Below the pieces are notes generated by a model, which worked only from the letters and a program-made list of their open reading frames with translations, had not been told where the DNA came from and ran no database searches. The position numbers and the translations under genes are program-made. DNA of 64,000 bases from Sclerodactyla briareus (lineage: Eukaryota > Echinodermata > Holothuroidea > Dendrochirotida > Sclerodactylidae): contig JAODTK010000111.1 of the NCBI GenBank assembly GCA_026419785.1, positions 155,059 through 219,058 of the forward strand, given 5' to 3'. Positions 1 to 11,300 of this stretch are shown in pieces (position 1 is the first letter of the stretch; every line of letters begins with the position of its first letter).

Positions 1-214
1 GCTTACTTGACCCGTGGCTTTCTTCTTCTTCCTCCACCCCACTACCTTCGTCACTGCTTACCACAACACAGAAATCCCCTAATGCCCTCATTAGGGCTTG
101 TCCATTAATCACTGTTAATAATACCGCAATCTTCCCCTGCCTGTCAAGTAATTTACATCCTGGAGTGTGCTCTTTGCATGCGTATAGGAAAGTGTTAACT
201 TTAATATAAAACAT
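1..214 (-). CDS. Unrecognised ORF fragment running off the left edge
   Basis: Reading leftward from an ATG at about 214, the minus strand stays open for 71 codons to the window edge. The middle of the product reads GCKLLDRQGKIAVLLTVING, followed by QALMRALGDFCVVV and then an acidic/serine tail (SSDEGSGVEEEEE). The composition is protein-like, with a hydrophobic core and an acidic linker, and no stop occurs in AT-rich DNA, so it looks like an exon or the start of a transposon ORF. I do not recognise the family. An in-frame stop lies two codons upstream of the ATG. The downstream part is outside the window, so neither splice signals nor true length can be judged. Confidence 0.35.
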   Translation of the reverse strand, partial: MFYIKVNTFLYACKEHTPGCKLLDRQGKIAVLLTVINGQALMRALGDFCVVVSSDEGSGVEEEEESHGSSK

Positions 215-2129
215 CAGATATCAGTAGAGACGGAGTGCTCACAGAGAATAAGTGGACGACCACTCTCAATCCATCCTCTGAGCATTGGCCATGCCAGGCA
301 CCTTTTCCCCTGATTCGACAGGCAGTCAAAGTTTATTGTTTTTTACTCAGAGTCTCACCCACAACTTGAAGAGAATCCTTTTGGAGATTGCGACCAATGT
401 TGAACAGCAAATTGAAGGCTTATTTATGGTAGACACTCACAATGTAGGCAGTGACAGGAGTAACTGTGAAAACTGATTTTTTTTGCTAAAAAAGTGACAA
501 ACTGTAATGGTAGGGCTCCTGTAAATGAGGGTAGGTGACGCTTTGGTAAAAACATTCATGATGTGAGTCCAGGGTGTCCAAAGTCAGTTGAGGTCAGTGT
601 GGTTAATCTTTTGGGACTAGTTCGTGAATGAGTATGGGGTCATTTTCTCAAATAACATTCATCTGATGCAAGGTCAGTAAGTCAATGAGGGATCATTGTC
701 CTTAGTTTTGAGTGTAAATTCAATTTTGTAGGCATTCTGTTTTCCATTTGGGATCACAAAGGTATGGGTCATCATAGGTGAAAGTTTGTTGGATCACTGT
801 TACAGTGTCCCTGGTCACAGGTCTGACAAGTGTGTACTTTGCTGTGATACTGTTATACCTGAGTGAGAGGAAAGCATAGGCCCCAATACAAACATTTATC
901 TGTTTACGTAATTGGGATCTCACAACTGTCAAATTGAGTGTAAATACGGGGGGTGTGTGACCGTGAGAGAGAAGGTTGTCCCTGTAGTCAGTCTTGTGCG
1001 CACCCAAGAGAACGGGAGCAAAATAAGGCAGGCTAAAAACGCAGTACAATCAAGCCCTCCACCCTCCACTGGTTCGAACATTCATGTGTTCCTGGTTGAT
1101 TATGGGGAAACATACACATGGCACGTAGGAGTTTAGGCCTATGCCATTGCAGTGTACTGCTGACTCATTTGTGTGACCTTTGAGTGGACCTTGTTACCTT
1201 GTCGGCATTTTAAGACATGGAAGGGACAACCACAGATTGCAAACTCATAGGACTTGGGTGAATACAATCCTCCAAGATTCCAACCCAAATTGAAATCATG
1301 CGTGCTAGCACGCAGTAGGAATAGGTGTTGTGTAGTCATGCTTATATAGGCCTACGTTTGGCCTAGCGCAAGACCTAGACTGCGATATGTACATCAAGCT
1401 CAGCCTTTATTGCATGTGGTGAGGGTAGGCCTAATGTTGTTACGACTGTTACTGTTGTGTGCATGAGTCTAATCTGTTCTTCCATGTGAGCCATGCTCTC
1501 AGATCTGTTCCCCTTGCATCAATCTGCTGACTCTCTGCGTGGTGCTTAACGGTCTACCAGCCAGCTTGCATCTTCACCAATTTGCAATTTAGATCAGAGA
1601 AAGGTTCATGTGATGTGGGAAAACATCCACACAAGCATCCCAGTTCAGTTCAAACCTGGTATCAGGAAGGAAATGTGTCATGGGTCATCAGTAAATTTTT
1701 TAGGCCCGTTTTGTCAAGGAATGTAGTATATTGTTTTAATTCTATTCTCATTATACCATGCAAAAGAGCGAAGCCACCGTGGATGGGGTCATGACATCCA
1801 ACGCGGCGAGTCAGAGGCAGGGGGTCACGCCCCTGGGTTACTATATTGATAAGTTATATCAGTATAGTATTTTCTTAACTGAAACACCTCAGGGGTTAGC
1901 GGAGGAGAAGTTGAAATGATTGTGTAAACAATTATGATTATTTTGAATGATATTTTATTACAGATATTCCCGAGCTCTCCACAAGAGCATTGCGCATCTC
2001 GGTTTTGTCTGGAAGTACTTCCTTGACGTTTCACCATTTTGCATTGTGATCTCATTAGTGTTGTGTAATATACATAAACCCAACAACGAAACTACATATT
2101 CGATACATGTTTCTTTTTTTTATTCTCAG
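215..2129. other. Non-coding interval with no recognisable gene
   Basis: I see no convincing exon or RNA gene here. The sequence carries several copies of the palindrome-like word TAGGCCTA (near 1135, 1349 and 1424), typical of the background in the first part of the window. A polypyrimidine tract and AG at 2112-2129 form the acceptor of the first FN3 exon. Confidence 0.5.
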
Positions 2130-2383
2130 CTACCCAGTCCCGTCCAGTGCAAGTAAGCGCTGGGTTGACGCTGTCCGGTTTATTACCGACAGCGATGAGG
2201 AGGAAAGAATGGTGCGGTTGGTGGGGGGGGGGGGGGGGTTGGGATCCTCGAACTTCTGGCCCAACAGAACTTCTTACATCTTCAGTAATTTAACTGTTGA
2301 AGAAACGTATAGTTTCAGAATATCACTCACTACCACTGGGGGTGAGAGTGACGTAACAGATGGCGTAAACCACACTGTCCCAA
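2130..2383 (+). CDS. FN3-domain exon 1 (C-terminal half of a domain)
   Basis: The exon starts after a T-rich acceptor ending TTCTCAG and ends at a possible donor GTAATT. It encodes YPVPSSASKRWVDAVRF, a variable stretch, then NRTSYIFSNLTVEETYSFRI and SLTTTGGESDVTDGVNHTVP. The pattern Y-x-F-x-x-L-x-x-x-x-x-Y-x-F-x-I followed by GGES is the F and G strand region of a fibronectin type III domain, so an adhesion or receptor ectodomain is likely. A poly-G run (about 2223-2238) sits inside the reading frame and codes glycines, which is odd for a structural domain and may be an expansion or a sequencing artefact. The next FN3 exons follow on the same strand at 4.06, 5.14, 6.21 and 6.83 kb. Which FN3 protein it is cannot be told. 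Confidence 0.6.
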
Positions 2384-2579
2384 GTAATTATTATTCATAA
2401 ATTGATAATTATCGTTATCGTTAACATTCGCAGAGATGAGCCTACCAAGGGTACTATCACACTCACATAACACTAGTCCCGAATCCGACGAAAACGGAAT
2501 AAACCCGGGTTATCGGCAGCCCCAGATCAGCTGCTGGCGCGCACCCCTTTTCACGCAGACCTCGAATTTAACAGTCAGC

Positions 2580-3345
2580 TTCCCGAAGCATGGTTTATAT
2601 AGAGCAGAGACCTCACGCTCGAGCGCTCTCAGGACTGATCCTGTTACGTGGGCGCGCCACGAGCCCGTACGGCTAAAGCTGTGAGGGGGAGAACCAAGCA
2701 GAATCAAGCCGAGTACGCGTTAATGCTAGTGTATGGAGTGTACGTGTGCGAATGCCTCGAGGGGTACTGCGCGAGTGCATGATCTGGTTGATTTGCAGTG
2801 CGTGTACGTACATTCGCTTCTTTAAGCTGCTGACGTCCCCCGTCCATCCCTCTCTACGCGGAGCTCGAAACTCGAAAGCATCGTTCATATTAAGTAAGCA
2901 GGGACGTCACGCCCAGGCGCCCACGGGCTGATCCTGCCTGGGAACGCGTCACGTGGTCGGCTGAAGTATTGAGGGCGCGAGCGGAGCCGGGAATCGTCCG
3001 CTGCCTCAACGAGGATTTTATGTACGCGTTAAGGCCCTTGATACGCACTGCTTCGGGAGATAATTTTGATGGGCTAGTGGCATGGGTATTGTGCTATTAT
3101 ATTGCGTTAGGTTGGGGATTAGGATTAGGGTTGATGTAGCCAACCGCAGGGATTCTTAAGGGAAAGTGCGCATTCACCCGATAAGGTAATGCACGTATGT
3201 ATGTACGTATGCATGTAGGACGGCCTCGAAATCCTCTCGGTTGTGCGTGAACATTGAAACTGAGCAGTAGGTTTCCACGAACATCTCTTATAAAAAGCTA
3301 TGCAGTCACGCCCCGCTGAGTGGGGCGCACGTACTGCCAACCCCC
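2580..3345 (+). repeat. Three degenerate copies of a TATA-containing unit
   Basis: Related stretches begin near 2589, 2885 and 3288. Each has GCATSGTT-like sequence, then a TATA-like word (TTTATATAG, TCATATTAAG, CTTATAAAAAG), then GCAG and a GTCACGC or CTCACGC word followed by GC-rich sequence. The first two continue with CTGATCCTG. The region 2490-3010 is locally CpG-rich. This may be a tandemly duplicated promoter-like or small-RNA-like unit, or a repeat family; I cannot decide which. Confidence 0.35.
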
Positions 3346-4059
3346 CTCAGCGCTAACGAGTACCCCGCTGGTACTACTTAGCGTATCGATTGTGAGTATG
3401 CCCTGTATGTAGGCCTATGAACGTACCCACCGTGACGCCCCCAACCTCCTCGCCGTAAACGAAAGTATTATGTAAAAACATGGTATTCTGCGAAAAACAC
3501 ATCGAGAATATTGAAGAAAAGAGAAACACATATAATCAATTACGAATCTAGTATGTATATATATCTACACGTTTACGGGGGAGGGGGAGTATACCTCTGA
3601 GCAAATAAAATCTTCTGTCTTTAATATGAATTTCAGTCTATTGTAAAAATGACGATGATCCTGATCTTGATTTCGTTTTTCATAGCAACATTTAAAAAGA
3701 GTATCCGCAGTACAACACATATAATTCATAGGGTGATCAAGCAATAAAATAGGCCTACATCCACAAAAAATCTCTCTTCGAGAGGAAGAACACCGGGCGT
3801 TATCAAACTTTTCCCATAGAACCAAACCTGCCTAAATCTCCATGACGAGAACGAAGTTGGACACTGAAAATGCAACAAACGGCTCCCTAAAATCATACCC
3901 CCCCCCCTCCCCCATTCTTACTACATTTATATTTTTAGTTGCGCTTCTGTTGCTCGTTATCATTATTATTTTCAGTCACTAATAAATGGCTTCTGCATTA
4001 TCGTTGATCTCATTCATCTCTCCTAACGAATTGTATTTGAGGGCTTCCTGAATACCAAG
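3345..4059. other. Intronic sequence between FN3 exons
   Basis: No coding signal found. A C-rich homopolymer tract lies at about 3898-3913, and TAGGCCTA-like words occur near 3409 and 3749. Confidence 0.45.
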
Positions 4060-4350
4060 CCAAGCCAACGGTCACGTCTCATACGTCGACATCGTTTACG
4101 GTCAACTGGGGGATGAATGGGATGGCGTCATCGGCACCCCTCCTATAGTGGGTTACGTGCTATACTACAGAAAAACTTCACGCCAAGAATGGACGAGTAT
4201 CTCTGTCGAAACAGGCTCAAACACGGAAACAATAACGGACCTCCAGGCTGATAGAGAATATGACGTCAGCATCAGTGCTGTGAGAGAGGGGCAGAAACGG
4301 TGAGGGCGCTAGAGGACCAGTGCTGGAGGGGGAGAAGACACTATGTGACG
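4060..4350 (+). CDS. FN3-domain exon 2 (complete FN3 domain, frameshifted)
   Basis: This encodes a whole fibronectin type III domain: KPTVTSHTSTSFTVNWG (A-B strands with the conserved Trp), then GTPPIVGYVLYYRK (C strand), EWTSISVETGS, TETITDLQADREYDVSISAV (the L..Y.V.I..V signature) and REGQ. The donor at 4351 is GACG|GTAAAT. Two one-base frame breaks are visible, one in the G-run after NWG (a base missing) and one in the AAA after REGQ (an extra base). After correction the end reads NGEGARGPVLEGEKTLCD. Both breaks are in homopolymers, so either sequencing error or gene decay could explain them. The exon is in series with the neighbouring FN3 exons. Confidence 0.7.
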
Positions 4351-4489
4351 GTAAATCAGCCATTTATCATATCATTCCCGCGAGAGATTTCTTTGTTGTC
4401 GCTTCTGTTGTTACCAAGTTAGGCTTTCACATCGGTGCATAGGTTGATGTTTTTCTTCACTCACTCAGTCCCATGACTGGGGAAGTCGT

Positions 4490-4975
4490 CGGGGGGGGGG
4501 GGAATCAATTTGAAGCTGTTATCTTTCTCGATGCTGGTCTGTCAGTAGCCTTGGAAAGCAGTTCCTGCGTCGCAAGACCCGTCCAATATTTGATTTTGTC
4601 TGTCCAGCTTCTCCTCGACTGCGTCCGCCCTCGACGGTGCCCTGGAGGGTGGTCTGGGAGAGGCTGTCCTGTCTCGTGGTGACCAAACCACGTTAATTTG
4701 CGTCTTCTGATTGTAGCAAGGAACGGTTCTTGTGGGCCAACCAAGCTTCCGATATTTCCGTGTACATCACGTTTGTTCTATGTTCAGTATAAGAAATGAG
4801 CAGTTTCCTCGGGCACTTGGTCTCGAAATCGTGGATTCTCCTTTCCCTGTCTGCCAGAAATGTCCATGTCTCACAACCATAGGGTAGAATAGAGACAACG
4901 GGTGACCCGAAGGAACGGAATTTGGCGGTGAAACTGATGTTGCTCTTTCATTGGCCAGATTCATACGTACTCGTG
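4490..4975 (-). pseudogene. LINE reverse-transcriptase C-terminal fragment
   Basis: The minus strand at 4505-4744 encodes GPQEPFLATIRRRKLTWFGH, then a block rich in Arg/Gly and TDKIKYWTGLATQEL with a DRP word. This is the familiar tail of non-LTR retrotransposon ORFs (RRRKLxWFGHV ... GRRRGR ... WxDxIKxWTG ... DRxxWR). Upstream on the minus strand, 4767-4964 in shifted frames gives the ETWTLLAD-like and RIxxFExKC-like words expected just before it. Several frame changes show that it is a dead fragment. It lies in an intron of the FN3 gene in opposite orientation. Confidence 0.7.
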
Positions 4976-5143
4976 TTAGTTGTTACCGTAGTGTCGCTCA
5001 GCCTGTATAGTCCCAACAATGATGTTCAGGAGAAGAATAAGATAGGTATTTTTTATCCTTTGAAAACTGAGTCGAGACTGACAAATTGATTTTCAAAAAA
5101 GGATATTTGGATGAGAATTCCATGTTTTTTTTTTGGAACACAG

Positions 5144-5225
5144 AACCAGTTGAAGGATCAACCCCAACAAATATCAGAGTAACACACACAGGACTACAAC
5201 AAGAACAGGTTAATGTAACGTGACG
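5144..5225 (+). CDS. Short FN3-gene exon (start of a domain)
   Basis: A T-rich tract ending GGAACACAG is followed by an open segment EPVEGSTPTNIRVTHTGLQQ then EQVNVT, ending at GACG|GTAAGT, which matches the donor style of the previous exon (GACG|GTAAAT). The pattern P-x-N-I-x-V ... V-N-V-T resembles the A-B strands of an FN3 domain, but the conserved Trp would lie in the next exon. It is short, so confidence depends on its splice signals and its place among other FN3 exons. Confidence 0.4.
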
Positions 5226-6206
5226 GTAAGTGCCGTTAGCTTGCATCCTGTTTTCTTAGAGCTTACTTCGGGTCAAATCGCTCACTTAAAAAGTATAATT
5301 TCGCCTATACATATCGTTTTTGAAAATCCGTTCTAATCTATTTCCTCTACCTATTTCTTAGTTGTCATATTTTGGCTGATAATTACTTTTATGTGTTACT
5401 CAATGCTGTGGAGTATATGTTTGTCAGGTAAAAATGTAATTGAAGATCGGAATGTTGGTTAATCTGGTTCAGCCAATACCCGATTGGCATAATTCCAATA
5501 TGCCTACAAAATTTGTCCATGTATTTGGGCAATTCTACACCTTATTACCTCTTCGCGAGTTGTAGTTGGTTTCCGTAATATCTATTGTTGGTTATTGTTT
5601 TACGGATCCACGGTGTTTGGAATTTAATGTCGACTATGAAGCTAATAAAGCAGACGTTGTGTCTACAAATAGGCCTGTTTAATGTCTGCAGAACCAGATT
5701 CCAACAGCGACGAGCCACGAAAGTTCGATTCATTCTTCAACCGGTTGACAAACATAACATTAGAGTTAGTCGAATATCGATAGTTAGTCAAATGTCAGTC
5801 AAATGATCAGTCATAGAAGTCGGACGTTCACCATTTATCGGTCAAATCTCACCTTTAGATGGTATTCTCTTCCATAGTCTTGTAATTGGAATCTCACAGG
5901 ATCCTAATGATTACCGATGAAAAACCATCACTGACAAGCACGCCGAAAATAGAATTAGGTCAGATGAACTGAAATTGTAATCATAAAGAAATACAGATCT
6001 TCTTCAGTTTGGCTTTGGTTTTGAATAATCTTCATAAAATTTTGAATAGCCACCAAAATTTGATCACGAGTCTTTTACATAGTTTGTGAAACAATTGGAT
6101 TGCCCTCTCTTTACAATTTTGATGATTTTGTGTATGAGTATGTTAGTACTGAGGCCGCGTAACACTGTCTAAAAAAAACTATCAAACACGGACCGTTGTT
6201 TTTCAG

Positions 6207-6431
6207 CTATCGACTGATGATGTCGTATGCAGTACCGGGGTCGAGTATTTCACAGTCTTCTACTACCGTATAACGAAAATGCGACAGAGGTGTTCGTCGA
6301 TGATCCAGATGCCAGGTGGTACGTTATTGAGACGAGAACCCGGGGAAGTAATACATGTTCAGTGTTACAATGAGACATCGGGAGGAGAAAGTGAAGCTAA
6401 TGAGATCAGTGAAACAACCTTATTACCAGGA
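6207..6431 (+). CDS. FN3-domain exon (C-terminal half, frameshifted)
   Basis: The exon follows the acceptor TTGTTTTTCAG and begins LSTDDVVCSTGVEYFTVFYY, an FN3 C-strand pattern. The next segment, in a shifted frame, reads ENATEVFVDDPDARWYVIET and then RTRGSNTCSV. The original frame resumes with NETSGGESEANEISETT, equivalent to the GGES end seen in the 2.1-kb exon. Two compensating one-base indels are therefore needed to join a single FN3 half-domain. No clean donor was identified at the 3' end. Confidence 0.5.
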
Positions 6432-6826
6432 AGCAATGTTATAATATGTTAACGAAGAAGAAAAGTAATCCTATAGATGAGCTTCCCCAAGTGTCTGGGA
6501 CTGTTGGAAGAGCGCTTTCTATTGTTCGCCATGTTTGGTAGTGGAATAGTTTATAGTAAACAGGTATAGAATATAAGCCCCAGGATTCCCACTGGTCTAT
6601 TAGAGACTGAAAGTAGAGGCGTGCATTGGGAGAAGAGGCCAGAAAAAGTCGATCTCGAAAAAGTAAGTCGGTCCCAATTAGTTCACACACTATGAATCTC
6701 CTGTATATACGCTCTGTCAACTGTACTATTTATTAAATGCTAAACAGTGTATTGCTATTTTTCGTATAAACGAGAATAAAAAACATGGCATTTCTTCACT
6801 CAACCAAATAACCATATTTTGCGAAC

Positions 6827-7158
6827 TTCATGTCTAAACTCCGTTCCGGAAACATATTCAACGTGGCTGTAACTACGTTGTCTATAACGTGGGACAAGTG
6901 GAGAGATGGGGTAGATACCGGAACCCCTCCGATTGTTGGTTACATCCCTTACCACAGAACACAGGTCTCAGATACGTGGATAGCAGATCAACTGATTCCT
7001 CATGATATCCCGGGAGAACAAGTGACGCATGTATTCGAGGATCTTTGCATCCAAACTCTATCTTTAGTATTTCCGTCGTTGAGGGAAGGCTTCATGGAGA
7101 GGAAGGAAGGGAGAGCCGTTACTGGAATCAACGATATCATGCGCATATGATGAAACGG
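6827..7158 (+). CDS. FN3-domain exon (near-complete domain)
   Basis: An open stretch encodes KLRSGNIFNVAVTTLSITWD (A-B strands with Trp), KWRDGVDTGTPPIVGYIPYH (C strand, closely matching the GTPPIVGYVLYY of the 4.06-kb exon), TWIADQLIPHD, QVTHVFEDL, and then FPSLREGFMERKEGRAVTGI before a donor G|GTAAGT at 7159. Near CIQTLSLVFPSLREG the frame probably slips relative to the usual L.pnTxYxIxVV pattern. It is paralogous to the exon at 4060-4350, so the protein has repeated domains of one subfamily. No obvious acceptor is visible upstream. Confidence 0.6.
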
Positions 7159-7349
7159 GTAAGTGACTTGGCATTCAATCGCTGATGGAACAATGTGAAT
7201 TAGCCGTGCAAGATTTTGGTAGGCACTATCGGAAATTACATGACCTGGCGGCTAGTTTCTCACTGGATACATTATATTTATAGTCGACGTCCAAACCGAA
7301 TTATGGGTCATCGAAGCTTGTGCATGTGCAGGAGTGTGTGGGAATGGGA

Positions 7350-7995
7350 TATTTGTTAAACAAGATCCGTCAGAGGAATCATGCAGTCAGGAACAGGGTT
7401 TGCTGTATGTCTGTATGCGGTTGTGTGTGCGTATGTGACGCCAGCTTGTAAACACGTAACCTCGACCCCACCTTGAATGGATAAGCTCTTACTTGGTAGT
7501 GTGTTTTTCCCCATAATGCGTACGCATTTTAGTGTTTGGCGGTAGGTCAGAGTTCATTGAGGTTATCGACGTTGAAGACTGGAAACCTTGTAAACACGGC
7601 AGGTCCAGACAGAATGATTGGGCCGTCTGTGAAAATTTGTGTAACGCTTTTTCTATGGGGGGGGTTCAGGAACCTTGGTTTAGGTTGAGGTAAATTTTGC
7701 GTCAAAAAATATAAAACTTTTGAAAAGTCGATGTTTTGGCCAACATAGGCTTATAAACACGATAACTCGAACTCCACCCGGAGGATCACGCTAATACTTG
7801 GTATGTTGTTCCCATATGAGTACATGAGATACCATTCCTAGGTTAAGTTGAAAGCCTTGATTTAGTGTGTAGCTTCTTATCCAAAGTACAGGTTGGTTTG
7901 GTGGGTTGGCCAAAAATGGGAAAATTTGTAGACGGTACGTCTTCCTTTTGTCTGTGTGACCATAGGTTGTCAGAAAGAGTCAAGAAATCACTAAG
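7350..7995 (-). mobile_element. Inverted single-copy satellite-transposon (copy A)
   Basis: Read on the minus strand this contains, in order, the element's left end (TAGTGATTTCTTGAC near 7979-7993), the half-B and half-A satellite blocks (ACACGATAACTCGA, GCTTGTAAACACG on the plus strand), a short CA-rich tract and the conserved right segment (rc of CAGAGGAATCATGCAGTCA). It is strongly diverged from the long arrays and carries only about 1.5 monomers. It looks like an older insertion, and its right terminus is poorly preserved. Confidence 0.6.
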
Positions 7996-8399
7996 CATTT
8001 TGGCTTCCGGTTTAGGTTCTCGGCGAGGTCACATATTATTGGGCAGTAGGGCCAAACGCCTATTCTGCCCTAACTGGAGCTCTGATGGGTTCTACCTCCT
8101 AGAGGGGCATCATGGGATATTGGATTCCGGTAATAAGATCTGTTTGAGCTGGGGGTCTCACAATATTCATGAACGACGTCCACCTATACGCTGAGATGTT
8201 ATTCTCAGGCTGTTCATGTGATCCCCAACCCAACGATCGATATTTGTCGTTATCGAATACGGTATATGTCATTATTATAACACGTGAAGAATTCGTTGTC
8301 GATACACTGTGTGTCCCAAATTCCGTCGAATCGACGATTATAATCCCTAACTTCCTCTTCAGTTGGAATCCCGGGCTAGATAAGCCTCCGAGTAAGTAG

Positions 8400-11300
8400 G
8401 AAATAAATTCAACACACAAGCTCAAAGAAACGACTGAGATGTCCTGAAAGTTAACAAGTATAAACTGGTTGTATGTATGAAAATTAGCTATCTCGGGAAC
8501 TTTTGCGATTGTGGAGTGGAGCAAAATAGACAATGTGATTTTAAAAAAACAATTTTCACATAATTTTTCGGCTTGTTAAAAGTTTACCTTACGCTTTCTA
8601 CGCTTTTACGGTATTGTCGGGTTTTTCTCGTTGTGCCTGAGATCCCTGGTATCGCTGACCCGCTTTCGATGGATTGGTGAACATACTGTGTCTATACAAA
8701 CGAAGAACCTTGATCACAGGCGTGTTTGGTACTAGGTCCACGGATAACCGCTGGTTGAAGAGATCCGAGTCGTCGGAAATTCAGCCGACACAGTTACGAA
8801 CCCAATCTTATAACCAGCAATATCAAGTTTCCTCTCACCCGACCTTCTGCCTCTAGATCAAAGCCATGATCAGCAGTCTTCCCTTTCCTAAATTTGTGAA
8901 AAAGAAAAATAGAATTCACGACCAGACGGGAATCACAGCATGACTGGCGTCCAACAGTTCTACGAATGGAAGCAAGTCTGCAAATTCTGGCCCCGTAATA
9001 TCGGAAGGGGCACTTGAAGTTCCCCGAAAATTATTTCTCCGAAAATGTGTCTAGGGAATTCGTTAATGTCGTAATTCACTAAGGATCGGATTTATAATTA
9101 CGTAGGGACCGTCAGTATTCGCGGGGTGTTTTGCGAGACAATTTTGCCTCGAAAAGTGAATATAAACAAAGGTGAGGAACCACTGGAAAGGTCAATTAGT
9201 TTTTTTTTTCAACCATTAGGGCCGATTAGTTATTATTAGTTCTTTTGCACACGGAAGGATTCGGTAACGATGTCACGCAAACGACGGCGACGGTCGATGT
9301 ATTCGAATAGAGTGTTCGATACCTTCCCATCTAGCTCTGCGCCATTACCTATGAAGTTTTTCCGCTATATATTTATATAGCTAAAGATGTCTCTTTCCAG
9401 GGAATATACCATATTTGACTGAGTAGCTTATTTTTATTTGTCAGGTACATCAGAAGCAGTAATTGCCATTGCAGTCAATAACGCCTGTATTGTCCTAATA
9501 TAGCATTACTTGGATTCCATGTGTGTGAGTAGGGTTTACTAATTAGCATATGACCGTATAGCCACTTTCAAACAATTCAGCGTTCCCTTGTGTGAAATTG
9601 TAATTACAGAAACACCACACAGAAATAATGCAGTATTACTGCAACTACCTGCAAATGTACCCTGCAATAGACCACAGTTATCTCGACAAACAGGTTGATG
9701 AGATGACAGTAAAACCCCTATAATCTGTTGATCGTCCCCAATATCCACCACAGATGTTCAGCTGAAGACGAAAGTATTATAAATACTCTAGTTGATGAAG
9801 GTAATTACAACAAAGCAAAATCTCATCAGACAATAGACATATACCATTACGTGGTGTGGACCAATTTCGTCCGACATGTCAAGGTTTCATTTTGTAGGGG
9901 TTTTACAATGACATGTCTTGACTTTAGTTAACATAGGGTTCACGACAAAATTTTAATAGCCCACCTCTAAACAAGGATTTCTTATATTTTAGCACGATTG
10001 ATCTCAATCGATTCCAATCGGAGAACATCTAGTGGAGGTGTGTATTAACTGAACAACCAGTAGGTTTTCGAATCAATAGCTGGTCTCGAAATCATTGGTT
10101 TGTTGAGGGATTTTGTTGGGTTTTGACCACGACCCTGTGGTAGAGGGATATGCTTGTTAGTCTATGAAGGATTTTTTGTTTTAAAAAATCATAGAGATGG
10201 CTGCCAGCACCTACTTGCGTTAATATGTTTTGAGTGAAAATACTCATTCCCATTCAGTGCAAAAGTGCAAATATCCATGTCTTGCAACGAGGGCGGTATG
10301 CAAACATTTGTATATCTATTACACGATTCGAGCATCTGTACTAAAGTTCTTATGGAATGCACTCCTACGCAGGGGGCGCGACAGGGGTTTTACGTAGGGG
10401 GGGGGGGGCAGCTTTGGCATGGATGTATGACATGGGGGAGGATTTTTGAGTCATTACTACTGCTTAGATGCAAAAATGGTGCCACATTGATTACCACTTT
10501 GTAAGTGTATCTACGTAACGTAGAACAATAAATCCAAAAATTTCGGAAAAAATTAAAAGTATGATAATTTTTCCAGGCAGGTCATATTTCAAATTTTCGA
10601 TACACCTGACAAAAAATAACACGTTGAACTGTACCGACGTTCTGTACGGTAGGGGTTTTTTAGAAAAAAGGAAGTATGTATGATAAAGATGTGGTAAATA
10701 AAAGCAAAATGACCTAGTTGTTTAGTATTTTTCTGTTAATCCAAATTAGTAATCACTCTAGGAAAAAGCCAATTAGAAGCAGTCGTCTCAAATCAGAATA
10801 TCCACATACATCAAGCTGCAAAAAAATGATATTTTTACTCCTTCACCGTAACTCTAAATACCTAATATAACAAACGGTGGCTCATAATGACCACAGGGTT
10901 TCTCAAACAAAAACAGTAGACATACCGCAACATTTGCGAACGCGATATTACAGCAACGATTGTTTTTGGCGTCTGGATGAGAACGAATAGAAAATAAACA
11001 AGTGGAAACCGTATTTTGACAATCACCCCCCACCCCCGACGAAAACGTTTTCATTAAACTCAATCTAGTAGATTTTATTTTTTCGGCCCCAAACCCGTAG
11101 GGGGAGGCCGCCCTCCCTGCCCCCCCCCCTCCCTGTGGCGCCGCCCCTGCCTACGTACTTATGTGATGTTAACAGTATCAGATGAGTCCTGCCCCTTGGT
11201 AGAACGTTGCGCCGTACGTAAGGCTTGTAAGACATTTGATCGCAAACGCGGCGAGTGTTACTCGTGGGTTTAAATTAACGGAGGTCTTCTGTACGTGGTT

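Noticed and set aside
8160..8395. ORF in line with the FN3 exons
   Set aside because: It has no FN3 pattern (no B-strand Trp or L..Y.F signature) and no clear acceptor. It overlaps a longer antisense ORF that is also featureless.
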